This document shows, in pieces, positions 36,480 through 45,905 of a stretch of 64,000 nucleotides of DNA. Origin of the DNA: Candidatus Nitrosomarinus catalina. GTDB lineage: Archaea; Thermoproteota; Nitrososphaeria; Nitrososphaerales; Nitrosopumilaceae. The stretch is taken from assembly GCF_002156965.1 (NCBI RefSeq), contig NZ_CP021324.1, positions 1 through 64,000 on the forward strand. The letters are read 5' to 3'. Made by a program: the position numbers and the translations under genes. Numbering within the stretch: position 1 is the stretch's first letter; each line of letters opens with the position of its first letter. The notes under the pieces were generated by a model, which was not told the origin of the DNA, made no database searches, and worked only from the letters and a program-made list of their open reading frames with translations.

Positions 36480-36599
36480 CATAAAAGCGTTCGCACTACT
36501 AATTTGATCGATTTTTTTATCTGACACGCGGATTTTTTCATCATCCCTTGCGGTCCGTTCGCCCATCGAAATCCCGCGTGCCAGATGAGATTTTTTTTT
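36480..36599 (+). ncRNA. Unassigned GC-rich hairpin RNA candidate with T9 tail
   Basis: A stem of 16 base pairs with two bulges is formed by 36519-36535 and 36569-36586 (ATCTG/CAGAT, CACGCGG/CCGCGTG, ATTT/AAAT). It encloses a 33-base GC-rich loop. A run of nine T (36591-36599) follows on the plus strand, as in archaeal terminators, and a TATA-like CATAAAAG at 36480-36488 could start RNA near 36510. Both neighbours are on the minus strand, so a plus-strand transcript would be independent. On the minus strand it could instead be a leader or terminator element between genes. No known RNA family recognised. Confidence 0.5.
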
Positions 36600-36610
36600 A
36601 AAATTATCTA

Positions 36611-37846
36611 TTATCTCTTTTCTTCTAAAATTTCAGATGCAATTTTTGCTGAATTTTCTGCTCCATTTGGAATAAAATTCTTTGAAAAATCTTTCAAATT
36701 ATCTTCAAAATCATCATAATTCTCCTTAATTTTTGAAATTGCACTGATTACATGTTTGGTTTTAATGGCTAAAACTCCAAGATTTTTTTCTTGAGCCCAT
36801 TTGATATTATTGGTATGTTCATCATATATGGGAATTCCAATTATTGGCTTTGATTTTCCTCCCATTATTTCACCCATAACAGTATGTGAACCATTAACCA
36901 CAGCATATCCACATAAATTCAAAACTGTGTCTTTTTCTTGTTCTGAGAGGAATCCAATATCAATTTGAATCCAATCGATTTTTTTTTCTAACGCATCTGA
37001 TATTGAATACTTTTTACCATCTGTTCCTAAAACTGAATCTATGTTTGGCTCATTTCTTGCATGTGAGATAATTCTTTTCTCATTTCTCATTTCATTTTGA
37101 TTAAATGCCTTTTCATATCTTAGACCTGTTCCATCATTTGTTGATTTATTACCTGTTCTCATCCAATATCCAAAATTATTATTTTCAATCAATTTTTCTA
37201 AATCTGTTTTGGTTTTAATTTCATTTTTTTTACCATTTGTAAAATGACCAACATAAACTACTTTATGTTCAGATTCTTTAATGAAATTTAGATTATATTC
37301 ACACATGGTATATGGAGGTGGTGAATCTGCAACAAGAATTTTTGTCGCTTTATTGATTTGTTTTGCAATAAAAATTAACGATGGATAAAGATATGATCTT
37401 GAATTATATAATTTTGGTCTAAATTGATTTGTTACAAATAAACTTGGAATATTTCTATTATTTGCTAAAATATTTGATCCCATATCTCCATCGTTAATTA
37501 CTAAATCAAATTTTTCTTTATTGTACAGTTTCCTTTCTTCTCTCAAATAATTAATTATTTGTCTAATTAATGATGGATTATTTGAAATTGGTAATAGAAT
37601 ATTCATTAATGATTTTGAAACACTAGGACCAAATTTTCCATCAATAGGTGTGGGCATTAAAATTTCATGGATTTTTTCTTTTTTTTCTGGAAATTTTTTC
37701 AATAATTTTTCAATTACATGATCTTTGCTTGAAAAATGGACATCCAATTCATCTTTAATTTGAACTGATAATGCATCATTTAGCCTCATCATCCTAGAAT
37801 AATGACCACTTCCCCATGGGTAGATGAATTCACCTATTTTGAGCAC
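36611..37846 (-). CDS. MurG/GT28-like glycosyltransferase
   Basis: This 411-residue protein has the two-domain layout of GT-B glycosyltransferases. The N-terminus has a GSGHYSRMMRL sugar-acceptor loop (residues 13-23) like the GHxxR motif of MurG and related enzymes. The C-terminal half has NGSHTVMGEIMGGKSKPIIGIPIYDEHTNN (about residues 311-340), the nucleotide-sugar-binding region. It probably glycosylates a lipid or surface polymer; the acceptor is unknown. Confidence 0.75.
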   Translation of the reverse strand: MLKIGEFIYPWGSGHYSRMMRLNDALSVQIKDELDVHFSSKDHVIEKLLKKFPEKKEKIHEILMPTPIDGKFGPSVSKSLMNILLPISNNPSLIRQIINYLREERKLYNKEKFDLVINDGDMGSNILANNRNIPSLFVTNQFRPKLYNSRSYLYPSLIFIAKQINKATKILVADSPPPYTMCEYNLNFIKESEHKVVYVGHFTNGKKNEIKTKTDLEKLIENNNFGYWMRTGNKSTNDGTGLRYEKAFNQNEMRNEKRIISHARNEPNIDSVLGTDGKKYSISDALEKKIDWIQIDIGFLSEQEKDTVLNLCGYAVVNGSHTVMGEIMGGKSKPIIGIPIYDEHTNNIKWAQEKNLGVLAIKTKHVISAISKIKENYDDFEDNLKDFSKNFIPNGAENSAKIASEILEEKR

Positions 37847-37876
37847 AATTTCTTATCAAATATGCTGTTTAAATTT

Positions 37877-38992
37877 TCAATGATCTTCACTTAGAGAATC
37901 TAAAATATCATGAACATTATTTGCTCCTAATTTCACAGAAATTTCTTTTTTTGTCTTATGTGCAAATTCTACATCTGTTTTAGAAAATTTTGGAACATCA
38001 TTTGATGTAATATTGATCATTTTTTCTAATTTTTTGATATTTCGCTCTAAACCAATCTCTTTTGCTTCTATAAACAATTGATTATCTACGCCTGCTAATG
38101 GAATGATTGGTATTTTCTTTTTACTAAAAATTCGATTTAAGGCATTATCAATAATGTTTGCAGGAAAAATCAATGGCGATAGGGATATGGATATTCTATT
38201 GTTTGAATAACTTAACAGAATTTCTATTATTGAATTTACGTAAATTAAATAATTTTTATTTCCATTTGGATTTATTTTTAAATTATAAAATTCTATTTCA
38301 ATTTTTTCTTGCACTAATCTTGGGATTATCTGATTAATCATTTTTGCTAAATTCATTAATTCTGATTTTTGTCTATAACAAACTATTATTTTTGTATCAT
38401 AACCTTGCTTTATGGTTTCATAACAAGATACTGCAGAAATTTCATCATAAATTGCACAAATTGTTTGTTGTCCCTGTGATTGATATGGTATTCCACCTTT
38501 TCCTGTATCTGAAAAAATGGAAATGTATGCATAGTTTTTTGTTAAATATGTATAAAGTAATTTATCAAATTTTTCTTCAGTTCCTGGATGAGCACCCAAA
38601 TTAGATTTTTTTTCAATAATATTTGACGTCGCAGCTATTTCTACATCTTTAACAAGAAATCCTTTTGATATTCCTTCTACTGTAACTAAAAATTTTTCTC
38701 CTTTTAATAATAAATTACCTCCAATAGATGTAATTTCTGAAATAATATTTTGAAAATCATTTTTGACCTGTCTTGCAATAGTAATTTTTTCTATACCAAA
38801 AAGTAAATTGATAGCTGATGATGCAAATACTGGATCATTTGCATTAACTAAAATAATATCTCCATCACGTTTTACAGAACTATATTTTTGATTTTTAATT
38901 TTAAGAATCTTTTTGATATTTTTAATTAATTGAGGAATTTTATTTTTAGAAAATATGCTTGGGAAAACTACTACATATGATATTTCATCCAT
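37877..38992 (-). CDS. ThiI-like THUMP-domain protein with degenerate PP-loop
   Basis: This protein of about 371 residues aligns with the tRNA 4-thiouridine synthase ThiI: a ferredoxin-like/THUMP N-terminal region (to about residue 150) and then the GGIPYQSQGQ segment that in ThiI precedes the PP-loop. Where ThiI has SGGxDSP, this protein has YDEISAVS (about residues 182-189), so the adenylation site is lost or greatly changed. I choose the ATG at 38992 because an AAAGGAG ribosome binding site lies just before it; upstream starts to 39049 would run into the divergent cysH. No rhodanese domain is present. Confidence 0.72.
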   Translation of the reverse strand: MDEISYVVVFPSIFSKNKIPQLIKNIKKILKIKNQKYSSVKRDGDIILVNANDPVFASSAINLLFGIEKITIARQVKNDFQNIISEITSIGGNLLLKGEKFLVTVEGISKGFLVKDVEIAATSNIIEKKSNLGAHPGTEEKFDKLLYTYLTKNYAYISIFSDTGKGGIPYQSQGQQTICAIYDEISAVSCYETIKQGYDTKIIVCYRQKSELMNLAKMINQIIPRLVQEKIEIEFYNLKINPNGNKNYLIYVNSIIEILLSYSNNRISISLSPLIFPANIIDNALNRIFSKKKIPIIPLAGVDNQLFIEAKEIGLERNIKKLEKMINITSNDVPKFSKTDVEFAHKTKKEISVKLGANNVHDILDSLSEDH

Positions 38993-39076
38993 CTTTTCTC
39001 CTTTCAATTCTACTTGTTTATAATTTAGCATAATTTTTTGGGTAATCAATATAAAAGAAATATTTTAAATGAAAAT
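38993..39076. promoter_or_regulatory. Divergent ThiI-like/cysH promoter region
   Basis: On the minus strand an AAAGGAG motif (about 38998-39004) precedes the ATG at 38992. On the plus strand a TATAAAAG at 39050-39057 lies about 25 bases before a GTG at 39077, which would make the APS reductase message leaderless from that codon. Confidence 0.45.
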
Positions 39077-39793
39077 GTGACAAAATTTACACAAGAACAA
39101 GTGGATGAACTTAATTCAACAATTAAAACTACTGAAGAAGCTTTACAATGGGTATCTGATAATTTGCACCCTAAAGTTGCAAAGGCATCAAGCTTTGGTG
39201 CTGAAGATGCAGTTGTCATGGATATAATGTTAAAAATTAATCCTAATTTTCGATTTTTTACTCTTGATACTGGTAGACTTCCACAAGAAACTTATGATAT
39301 TATGGATATTGTTAGAAAAAAATACAATATTTCAATTGAAGTCTTGTTTCCTGATACAAAAGAAGTTGAAGAAATGGTAAAAGAAAAAGGATTGAATCTT
39401 TTCTATGAAAGTGTAGATAATAGAAAACTTTGTTGTGAAATACGTAAAGTTCATCCAATGAATAAAATGCTGAATACTTTAGATGGTTGGATTACTGGAT
39501 TAAGACGTGATCAAACAAAAAATCGAGAAGATGTTAAAATTTTCCAATTAGATCATGGACATGGAGAAATTTTAAAAATTAATCCAATCGTTAATTGGAC
39601 CTGGGAACAAATTCAAGAATATATTAAAAAAAATAATTTACCGTACAATAGTCTTCTTGACAAAGGTTTTCCAAGTATTGGATGTGAACCTTGTACTAGA
39701 GCGATCAAACCTGGTGAAGATATTCGTGCAGGTAGATGGTGGTGGGAACAAGATGGCAACAAAGAGTGTGGCCTTCATATAGACCATAAATAG
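39077..39793 (+). CDS. cysH: Assimilatory APS/PAPS reductase CysH
   Basis: This protein of about 238 residues reduces activated sulfate to sulfite. The PP-loop-like [13 protein letters not shown], the [13 protein letters not shown] segment, a CC pair before EIRKVHP, a CEPC pair and the catalytic ECGLH near the C-terminus are all present. The CC...CxxC pattern marks the iron-sulfur type that uses APS directly. The start is uncertain: a TTG at 39038 also fits, but the TATA spacing favours GTG at 39077. sat follows 10 bases downstream. Confidence 0.9.
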   Translation: MTKFTQEQVDELNSTIKTTEEALQWVSDNLHPKVAKASSFGAEDAVVMDIMLKINPNFRFFTLDTGRLPQETYDIMDIVRKKYNISIEVLFPDTKEVEEMVKEKGLNLFYESVDNRKLCCEIRKVHPMNKMLNTLDGWITGLRRDQTKNREDVKIFQLDHGHGEILKINPIVNWTWEQIQEYIKKNNLPYNSLLDKGFPSIGCEPCTRAIKPGEDIRAGRWWWEQDGNKECGLHIDHK

Positions 39794-39803
39794 AGGTTCA
39801 GAT

Positions 39804-40946
39804 ATGTCTGAAAATAATTCAATTAAAGCACATGGTGGAGTTTTAGTTAATCGAATTACTAAAGTGGATTCTACAGGATTATTTTCAATTAGTATTTCTG
39901 AAGATTTAGCAAATGATGTAGAAAATATTGCTGATGGAATTTTTAGTCCTTTAGAAGGATTTTTGGGTCAACAAGACTTTGAAAGTGTTGTTTCTCGCGG
40001 AAGACTAGCTAATGATTTAGCATGGACCATTCCAATTGTACTTGATGTAGATGAAGAAACTGCTTCTAAAATGAAAGAAGCTGGAGATGTTTTATTAAAA
40101 AATCCTGATAATGTTGGGGTTGCTGTATTACATGTAGATGAAACATTTACTTTTGATAAGGAGAAAACAGCTCAGGGAGTTTACGGCACTACGGATTCAT
40201 CACACCCTGGTGTTGCATATACAATGTCAATGAAAGATTTTCTTGTTGGTGGAAAAATTGATTTTATTCAAAGACCAAATGACACTGAAATACGAAATAA
40301 CAGATTAACACCAATTCAAACTAGAGAATCTTTTGAAAAAGCAGGTTGGAAAACAATTTGTGCTTTTCAAACAAGAAATCCACCACATGTGGCACATGAA
40401 ATGTTACAAAAAACATCTATTACTACTCGTGATGGTGTTTTTGTAAATCCTGTAATTGGTAAGAAAAAATCTGGTGATTTTGTAGATGAAGTAATTGTAA
40501 AATGTTATGAAACTATGATAAAATTATACTATCCTGAAAATAGATGTCAACTTGGTACACTTCATACACAAATGAAATATGCAGGTCCAAAAGAAGCAAT
40601 ACATCATGCAATTATGAGACAAAACTATGGTTGTACTCATATCATTATAGGACGTGATCATGCTGGTGTAGGTAAATTCTATGATCCAATGGCTGCCCAA
40701 AAAATCTTTGATGATTATCCAGAATTAGAAATTTCTCCAGTCTTTTTCCCACCTTTCTTTTATTGTAAGAAATGTTTAACGTACACAACTCCTAAGGCAT
40801 GTCCTCATGATAATGATGTAAAAGAGCAAATAAGTGGAACAGCACTTCGTGAGATGATTCAAAATGGACAAGCACCATCTGAATTTATTTTAAGACCAGA
40901 AGTAGCACAAGTAATTTTAGAACATCCAAAGCCTTTTGTTGATTAG
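39804..40946 (+). CDS. sat: Sulfate adenylyltransferase (ATP sulfurylase)
   Basis: This 380-residue enzyme makes APS from ATP and sulfate. The [11 protein letters not shown] motif (about residues 188-198) and GRDHAGVG (about residues 288-295) are the ATP-binding and catalytic signatures, and a CKKC...CPHD zinc-type motif lies near residue 325, as in many archaeal and bacterial homomeric Sat proteins. With cysH it forms a two-gene sulfate assimilation operon. Confidence 0.95.
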   Translation: MSENNSIKAHGGVLVNRITKVDSTGLFSISISEDLANDVENIADGIFSPLEGFLGQQDFESVVSRGRLANDLAWTIPIVLDVDEETASKMKEAGDVLLKNPDNVGVAVLHVDETFTFDKEKTAQGVYGTTDSSHPGVAYTMSMKDFLVGGKIDFIQRPNDTEIRNNRLTPIQTRESFEKAGWKTICAFQTRNPPHVAHEMLQKTSITTRDGVFVNPVIGKKKSGDFVDEVIVKCYETMIKLYYPENRCQLGTLHTQMKYAGPKEAIHHAIMRQNYGCTHIIIGRDHAGVGKFYDPMAAQKIFDDYPELEISPVFFPPFFYCKKCLTYTTPKACPHDNDVKEQISGTALREMIQNGQAPSEFILRPEVAQVILEHPKPFVD

Positions 40947-40976
40947 ATATTTATTCAAACAAATTTACATTAGCTC

Positions 40977-41642
40977 ATGAAGTATTTCTTTTTAGGAATT
41001 TTATTTCTAGGATTTTTGATAACTCCTGCATTTGCTCAGGAACAAACAAATCCATCATTATTAATTGAAAACCTGGAAATCTCTGCTGAAAAATTTAATA
41101 CAGTTTTACGAAATGCCCCGTTAATTCCACTTGATAATGTTCATACTTTAAGTTGGCAAGTTACACTTGATAATAATTTACTTTATGCAAATCCAAACGG
41201 AAATGCAGTTTTTCGAATATATGATAAAGAAGATAACAATGAATTCATTGAAGTAGGAATGGGTTCACAACCTGATTACAAATTTTGGGTTGCAGTCCAA
41301 ACTCCTGATGAGGGATACGTTGTTGTTCATAGAGATTTAGATAGAGGATGGTATCCTCAGGCAAAATCTATTGTATCTTACACTGATAGAGCAGGCCTAA
41401 CTGTTAACAATGGAGCTAGAATTGTTGTTACAAATTTGGATATTGGAAAATTTGAGATTGAATCATACTCAGTTCATGGAATGGAAGGAAGTACTGATCC
41501 TCCTGCAGTTAATTCAGGAATATATCTTGCTGAAATTTTATCTGGTGACCCAGGAAAAAACATGTTTGCATTCTTTCCGTTTGCTGTTGCAGCAGGAGTT
41601 GGAATTTTAGTTGGAACTTTATATCTGACTAAGAGGCGTTAG
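40977..41642 (+). CDS. Type I membrane protein, extracytoplasmic domain
   Basis: This 221-residue protein has a clear signal peptide ending PAFAQ at about residue 21, a beta-rich outer domain of about 165 residues, a C-terminal membrane span (FAFFPFAVAAGVGILVGTLYL) and a basic end (TKRR). The single C-terminal span places the domain on the outer face. It starts 31 bases after sat on the same strand, but no sulfur-related motif is visible. I recognise no family. Confidence 0.65.
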   Translation: MKYFFLGILFLGFLITPAFAQEQTNPSLLIENLEISAEKFNTVLRNAPLIPLDNVHTLSWQVTLDNNLLYANPNGNAVFRIYDKEDNNEFIEVGMGSQPDYKFWVAVQTPDEGYVVVHRDLDRGWYPQAKSIVSYTDRAGLTVNNGARIVVTNLDIGKFEIESYSVHGMEGSTDPPAVNSGIYLAEILSGDPGKNMFAFFPFAVAAGVGILVGTLYLTKRR

Positions 41643-42285
41643 CGTCTTTATAATATTTACAACTTTTTTTAATTTTACAAACATCACACATTGGTGAAAT
41701 TGGTTTACAAATATTTTGACCATACATGACAAATGTGTCATTGATATCAATCCAATATTTTTTGTCTATTTTTTTCATTAACTCTTGTTCTGTTTCTTCT
41801 GGATTCTTTGTTTCAACTAAACCTAATCTATTTGAAATTCTATGAACATGAATGTCCACTGGTATAGCTGGTTTTTCAAATGCATAAACTAAAACACAAT
41901 TAGCAGTTTTTCTTCCAACACCTGGTAATTCCACTAATGTTTCAAGATCTTCTGGAACTTTATCTTTGTATTTTTTATGAATTATTTTTGATACTTCTAT
42001 TATCCTTTTAGATTTTACATGAAAAAATCCAATTGATTTTATTATTTTTTCTACATCTTTGACTTTTGCATTTGCAAGGTCTTTTGGATTTTTATATTTT
42101 TTAAATAATGCTTTTACTGCTTTTGTAGTTGTTTCATCCTTTGTTCTAGCTGAAAGAATTGTTCCTATCAAAATACTAAATGGACCTGTCTCTGCATTAT
42201 GTAGATCTCTTAAAGCTGTAATTCTTGGAGGTTTTACAGAATTCATGGTATCTGTCATACCAGTTAGTATTTTTTTCATTTTCAA
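41629..42285 (-). CDS. nth: Endonuclease III (DNA glycosylase/AP lyase)
   Basis: This 218-residue base-excision repair enzyme removes oxidised pyrimidines. The helix-hairpin-helix LVELPGVGRKTA with its catalytic Lys (about residues 119-130), the catalytic Asp in IPVDIHVHRISNRLG and the 4Fe-4S motif C-X6-C-X2-C-X5-C at the C-terminus are intact. It overlaps the convergent upstream gene by 14 bases. Confidence 0.95.
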   Translation of the reverse strand: MKMKKILTGMTDTMNSVKPPRITALRDLHNAETGPFSILIGTILSARTKDETTTKAVKALFKKYKNPKDLANAKVKDVEKIIKSIGFFHVKSKRIIEVSKIIHKKYKDKVPEDLETLVELPGVGRKTANCVLVYAFEKPAIPVDIHVHRISNRLGLVETKNPEETEQELMKKIDKKYWIDINDTFVMYGQNICKPISPMCDVCKIKKSCKYYKDANAS

Positions 42286-42327
42286 TTAGAAATTACGCAC
42301 AAGTATTATAACTGTAATAACAATATT

Positions 42328-43488
42328 TTGACATTGGAATTAACTCGTGAAGAAGAGTCTGCTCTAAAAGGTGAAAATGGGGAAACTATGCAAATGGCAT
42401 ACCGAATTCTAGTTGCAACCGGAGAAGCAACTGATGCTGAAAAATTAGTCCCAATTGAATGGGCTCATCTTTCTGGTGTAAATTATAATACAATTGGTGA
42501 TGCAGGAGAAGAATTTCTTTCATCAATTAGTAAAGACGCCCGTGTTTCAGTAAAAACAACATTGAACCCAATGGGTTTTGATATCGATAATGTATCTAAT
42601 TACAAATTAGATGAAAATTTTATTTCCAAACAGCTCTCAATTAGAAATTCTTATGAAACAATGGGAGTAATTCCATCATTTTCCTGTATTCCATATGAAA
42701 TTTTTGATATTCCAAAAAATGGAACACAAGTTGCATTTGCTGAAAGTAATGCAGCAATACATGCAAATTCTTATGATAATTTAAAAACAAACAAAGAAAG
42801 TGCATTCAGTGCATTAGCTAGTGCAATAGTTGGAAAAAGTCCTTATTCATCATTGCGTAAAGAAGATTCTCCAAACATTACAATTGAAATGAAAGTAAAA
42901 AATCCTAATGAATTATCATATGGAATGTTAGGCTTTTTTGCTGGAAAAGTGGGTGATACTTCTGTAAATATTTCTGGTCTTGCTGAAATGGATCAAAGAC
43001 AATGTAAAGCAATGTGTGGTGGAATGGGAACTTCTGGAACTTGTGCTAAATTTAATTTTGGTGAAGGTGATTCAAATACTGAAAAAATAGAATTTGATGA
43101 AAAAGAAATGCAAAATGTACATGATGAACTCAATACTTCAGAAAAAGGGGATATAATCACATTGGGTAGTCCTCAATTAGGTTTAGATGAAATTTCAGAT
43201 CTTACTGCTAAATTGAAAGGTCGTTCATTTGAAAAAAGATGTATGGTTTTCTTACCTAGAACAGTAAAAGAACAGGCACAAAAAATTGGGTATATTTCAG
43301 AACTTGAACGAGCTGGATGTGAAATTCTTTCTGATTGTTGTACATGTCTGACCCCATTGATATGTAAAGATGATGTCGATGCAGTAACCACTAATAGTAT
43401 CAAAGGTGCATTTTATCTTAAAAATTCAAATGGTGTAGGTGTTAATCTAAAATCATTAAAAGAAATTGTAGAAGATGAAACACGATGA
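42328..43488 (+). CDS. AcnX large subunit, probable phosphomevalonate dehydratase
   Basis: This 386-residue protein is the catalytic large subunit of the aconitase X family (former DUF521). The cluster-binding cysteines are in the segments ending QCKAMCGGMG (near residue 235) and SDCCTCLTPL (near residue 343). In archaea the AcnX pair dehydrates (R)-5-phosphomevalonate in the modified mevalonate pathway, making membrane isoprenoids. A TTG is the start. The small-subunit gene follows with a four-base overlap. Confidence 0.88.
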   Translation: MTLELTREEESALKGENGETMQMAYRILVATGEATDAEKLVPIEWAHLSGVNYNTIGDAGEEFLSSISKDARVSVKTTLNPMGFDIDNVSNYKLDENFISKQLSIRNSYETMGVIPSFSCIPYEIFDIPKNGTQVAFAESNAAIHANSYDNLKTNKESAFSALASAIVGKSPYSSLRKEDSPNITIEMKVKNPNELSYGMLGFFAGKVGDTSVNISGLAEMDQRQCKAMCGGMGTSGTCAKFNFGEGDSNTEKIEFDEKEMQNVHDELNTSEKGDIITLGSPQLGLDEISDLTAKLKGRSFEKRCMVFLPRTVKEQAQKIGYISELERAGCEILSDCCTCLTPLICKDDVDAVTTNSIKGAFYLKNSNGVGVNLKSLKEIVEDETR

Positions 43489-43874
43489 ATAAAATTTTAG
43501 TTTCAGGTAAAGTGGAAGGAATTGTTTTAAAATCAAATGATCCAATTAATTTTTTAGGTACAGTTGATAAAAAAACTGGAATTATTAGCGATAAGAATCA
43601 CACACTATTTGAAAAATCAATGAAAAATTTGGTTTTAGTATTTCCATCTGGAATCGGTAGCAGTGTTGGTGCATATACCATCTACTCTATAAAATCAAAT
43701 AATACAGCACCAATTGCAATGATTTGTAAAAAGGCAGATCTAACAGTTGCTACAGGCTGTGCATTAGCAAATATTCCATTAATTACAATCAGTGATGAAG
43801 AATTTGAATCACTCAAAACTGGAATGAAATTATCTCTTGATACTGATTCAACTACTCTAATTCATTATCAGTAG
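43485..43874 (+). CDS. AcnX small subunit (swivelling domain, former DUF126)
   Basis: This 129-residue protein is the swivelling small subunit that completes AcnX. The segments VFPSGIGSSVGAYTIYSI and NTAPIAMICKKADLTVATGCALANIPLI are diagnostic. In many bacteria the two subunits are fused; here they are separate with overlapping ATGA. Its 3' end overlaps the convergent RqcH gene by 23 bases. Confidence 0.88.
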   Translation: MNKILVSGKVEGIVLKSNDPINFLGTVDKKTGIISDKNHTLFEKSMKNLVLVFPSGIGSSVGAYTIYSIKSNNTAPIAMICKKADLTVATGCALANIPLITISDEEFESLKTGMKLSLDTDSTTLIHYQ

Positions 43875-45801
43875 AGATTTCTTTTTCTAAATCCCCTAAA
43901 CTAATTTCTTTAATTTGACTTTTTCCAGCAGGTAAAGCACGTACAAATTCATCGATATTTATTTTTCTTGTAATATCTTCAAATATTTTTAAAAATTCAA
44001 TTCTAATTTTTTTTGCACATTCTGCCATTTCTAATCCATTTGGTTCAATTATTGCATAACAAATAGAATTTTTTTTAATTGGTTCTGGCGGTCCGCATGT
44101 TAAAACATAATCATTATCTTCTAATTTTATTATCCCAACAGCTAATTTCAGGGTCTCAGATTTGATAAAATTTCGTTGCCCTTCTATTGTAAATGAGCCT
44201 TTAGGAAGAAATTCTCCACTGGGTGCAGATTTTTTTACTTGGTCTGGAAGTACCCAATAGGCACTAACTCCATACAATCCTTCTCTCCATGCTCTACTGA
44301 AACAGACTGTTGCAGAAGCTATTTCATTCATAGTTGTATCTGGTACATGTTCAGCATCCTTCAAAATAAAAAACGGTGATCCAAAAATATCACCATGAAA
44401 AACTTTATCGTCTTTATCTAGGTGTTTTCTAATTACAGCAGAATTTGATGCTGCATCTCTTCCACCGATTGTAAGAAATCCATCAGTAGTCGTAAACCAT
44501 CTATATCTTTCAAACCAATTTTTCTTTCGAATTTCTGAAACTACTTCTAAATTTCTTTCAGATTCAGTTTGATTTTGGAATTTCTTTAATTTCTTTTCTG
44601 TTTTTTCTTTAATTGCTTGAATTGAATTAATGGCACCTGATTGTTTTTTTGCTTGATTAAACAAAACAGATGCAATTGATTGAAGTGGTGATTCTGTATT
44701 TATCTTAATTTTTTCATCTTCTACAATTATCATTGAAATTCCTTTTTCATTAATCAATTTTGCATTATTTGTTGCCAAAATTGCTTGTGCAGAATCGTTT
44801 GTTATTGAAATAATTCCTTTAGAAACCATCTCATAAAGTGAATTTGCTACATTTGTAATCTTTTTTGATTTTTCTTTTACTGTTGCAATTGCTTTTTCTT
44901 GTTCAGATATTTGAGTTTCTAAATCTTTAATTTTTTTGTCTGAACCACTAGTTTGAATTGATTTTCCCTTATCTACAATATTTTTTGTAAATACTGTGTC
45001 TAATCCATCAATAAATGTAGGAACACTAGTAATTTTACCTTCTAATTTCCCTAATTTTACTGGAAGAACTTCTATTTTTTCATTTTCAACAATTACTGGT
45101 TCATGATTTCCTAATACAATATCTGAAATAATATTTTTTGTAGTTTGATAAATTTTTTCTATTTCTTCTTTTGTTAATAAATTACCAATTTTTTTAGGAT
45201 CTATATTTGTAATTTCAAAAACAGATTCAACATATTTTTTTGGTAATCCTAAAGTTCTTCCAAACCATTTTGCAGCAATTAAATCTGTATTTTTTAATTC
45301 ATCAAAATCTGATTCTGTCAAATTAAAAATATCTAAATTATTTTCTGGAGGTTGCGTATAGTCTAATCCTACACTAAGTTTTCTATGTCTAACTTCAATT
45401 GAATGTTGTAAGGCTAAAATTTTCATTTCATTATTACAAAGTAGAATATTTCCATCCCCAAAAAATTCTCCAACTAAAATGAATTCTTTTCCAAATCCCT
45501 CAAATGTAAAATATGCAATTCTTTCAGCACCTATTTGTTCAATTTTTTTTAATTTTAATCGAAGTAAATCACTTCTTAACCTCTTCAACAATCTATTTGG
45601 CTCCATTTGATCAATCTTTACTTTAGTTAGCCAAACACCAGACGTTGATATCATCATAAAGAGATCGCTTTTTTCTGTATGATGAAGTTTGAATAGAATA
45701 CTGTCTTTTGTTATTCCGTAGATATTACTGATATAGTATCCTTGAACTTGTTCAGAAATTTGATTTACTAAATATCTTAATTCGATTCCAGCTAATGCCA
45801 T
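43852..45801 (-). CDS. rqcH: NEMF/RqcH-family ribosome-rescue factor
   Basis: This 649-residue protein belongs to the NEMF/Tae2/RqcH family (NFACT-N, coiled coil, NFACT-R). The N-terminal domain runs to about residue 250 with SGVWLTK and the LKKIEQIGAERIAYFTFEG segment. A coiled coil with two long helices spans about residues 290-430. The NFACT-R domain has the typical WFERYRWFTTTDGFLTIGGRDAASN at about 440-465. These factors bind stalled 50S subunits and elongate nascent chains with tails to mark them for decay. Confidence 0.92.
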   Translation of the reverse strand: MALAGIELRYLVNQISEQVQGYYISNIYGITKDSILFKLHHTEKSDLFMMISTSGVWLTKVKIDQMEPNRLLKRLRSDLLRLKLKKIEQIGAERIAYFTFEGFGKEFILVGEFFGDGNILLCNNEMKILALQHSIEVRHRKLSVGLDYTQPPENNLDIFNLTESDFDELKNTDLIAAKWFGRTLGLPKKYVESVFEITNIDPKKIGNLLTKEEIEKIYQTTKNIISDIVLGNHEPVIVENEKIEVLPVKLGKLEGKITSVPTFIDGLDTVFTKNIVDKGKSIQTSGSDKKIKDLETQISEQEKAIATVKEKSKKITNVANSLYEMVSKGIISITNDSAQAILATNNAKLINEKGISMIIVEDEKIKINTESPLQSIASVLFNQAKKQSGAINSIQAIKEKTEKKLKKFQNQTESERNLEVVSEIRKKNWFERYRWFTTTDGFLTIGGRDAASNSAVIRKHLDKDDKVFHGDIFGSPFFILKDAEHVPDTTMNEIASATVCFSRAWREGLYGVSAYWVLPDQVKKSAPSGEFLPKGSFTIEGQRNFIKSETLKLAVGIIKLEDNDYVLTCGPPEPIKKNSICYAIIEPNGLEMAECAKKIRIEFLKIFEDITRKINIDEFVRALPAGKSQIKEISLGDLEKEISTDNELE

Positions 45802-45905
45802 AATTATCGTGTTTAATCTCTAAAATTATACCCTTCCTATACTGTGCTCAAGATTTTACCAAAGATATTAAACATGGTTTGCTTGATTTACGCTAGAAAT
45901 TTACT

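Noticed and set aside
36519..36586. SRP RNA fragment because of the ACCGCAAGG loop sequence on the minus strand
   Set aside because: Archaeal SRP RNA is about 300 nt with helices 1-8; this element is under 100 nt and lacks the characteristic symmetric loop.
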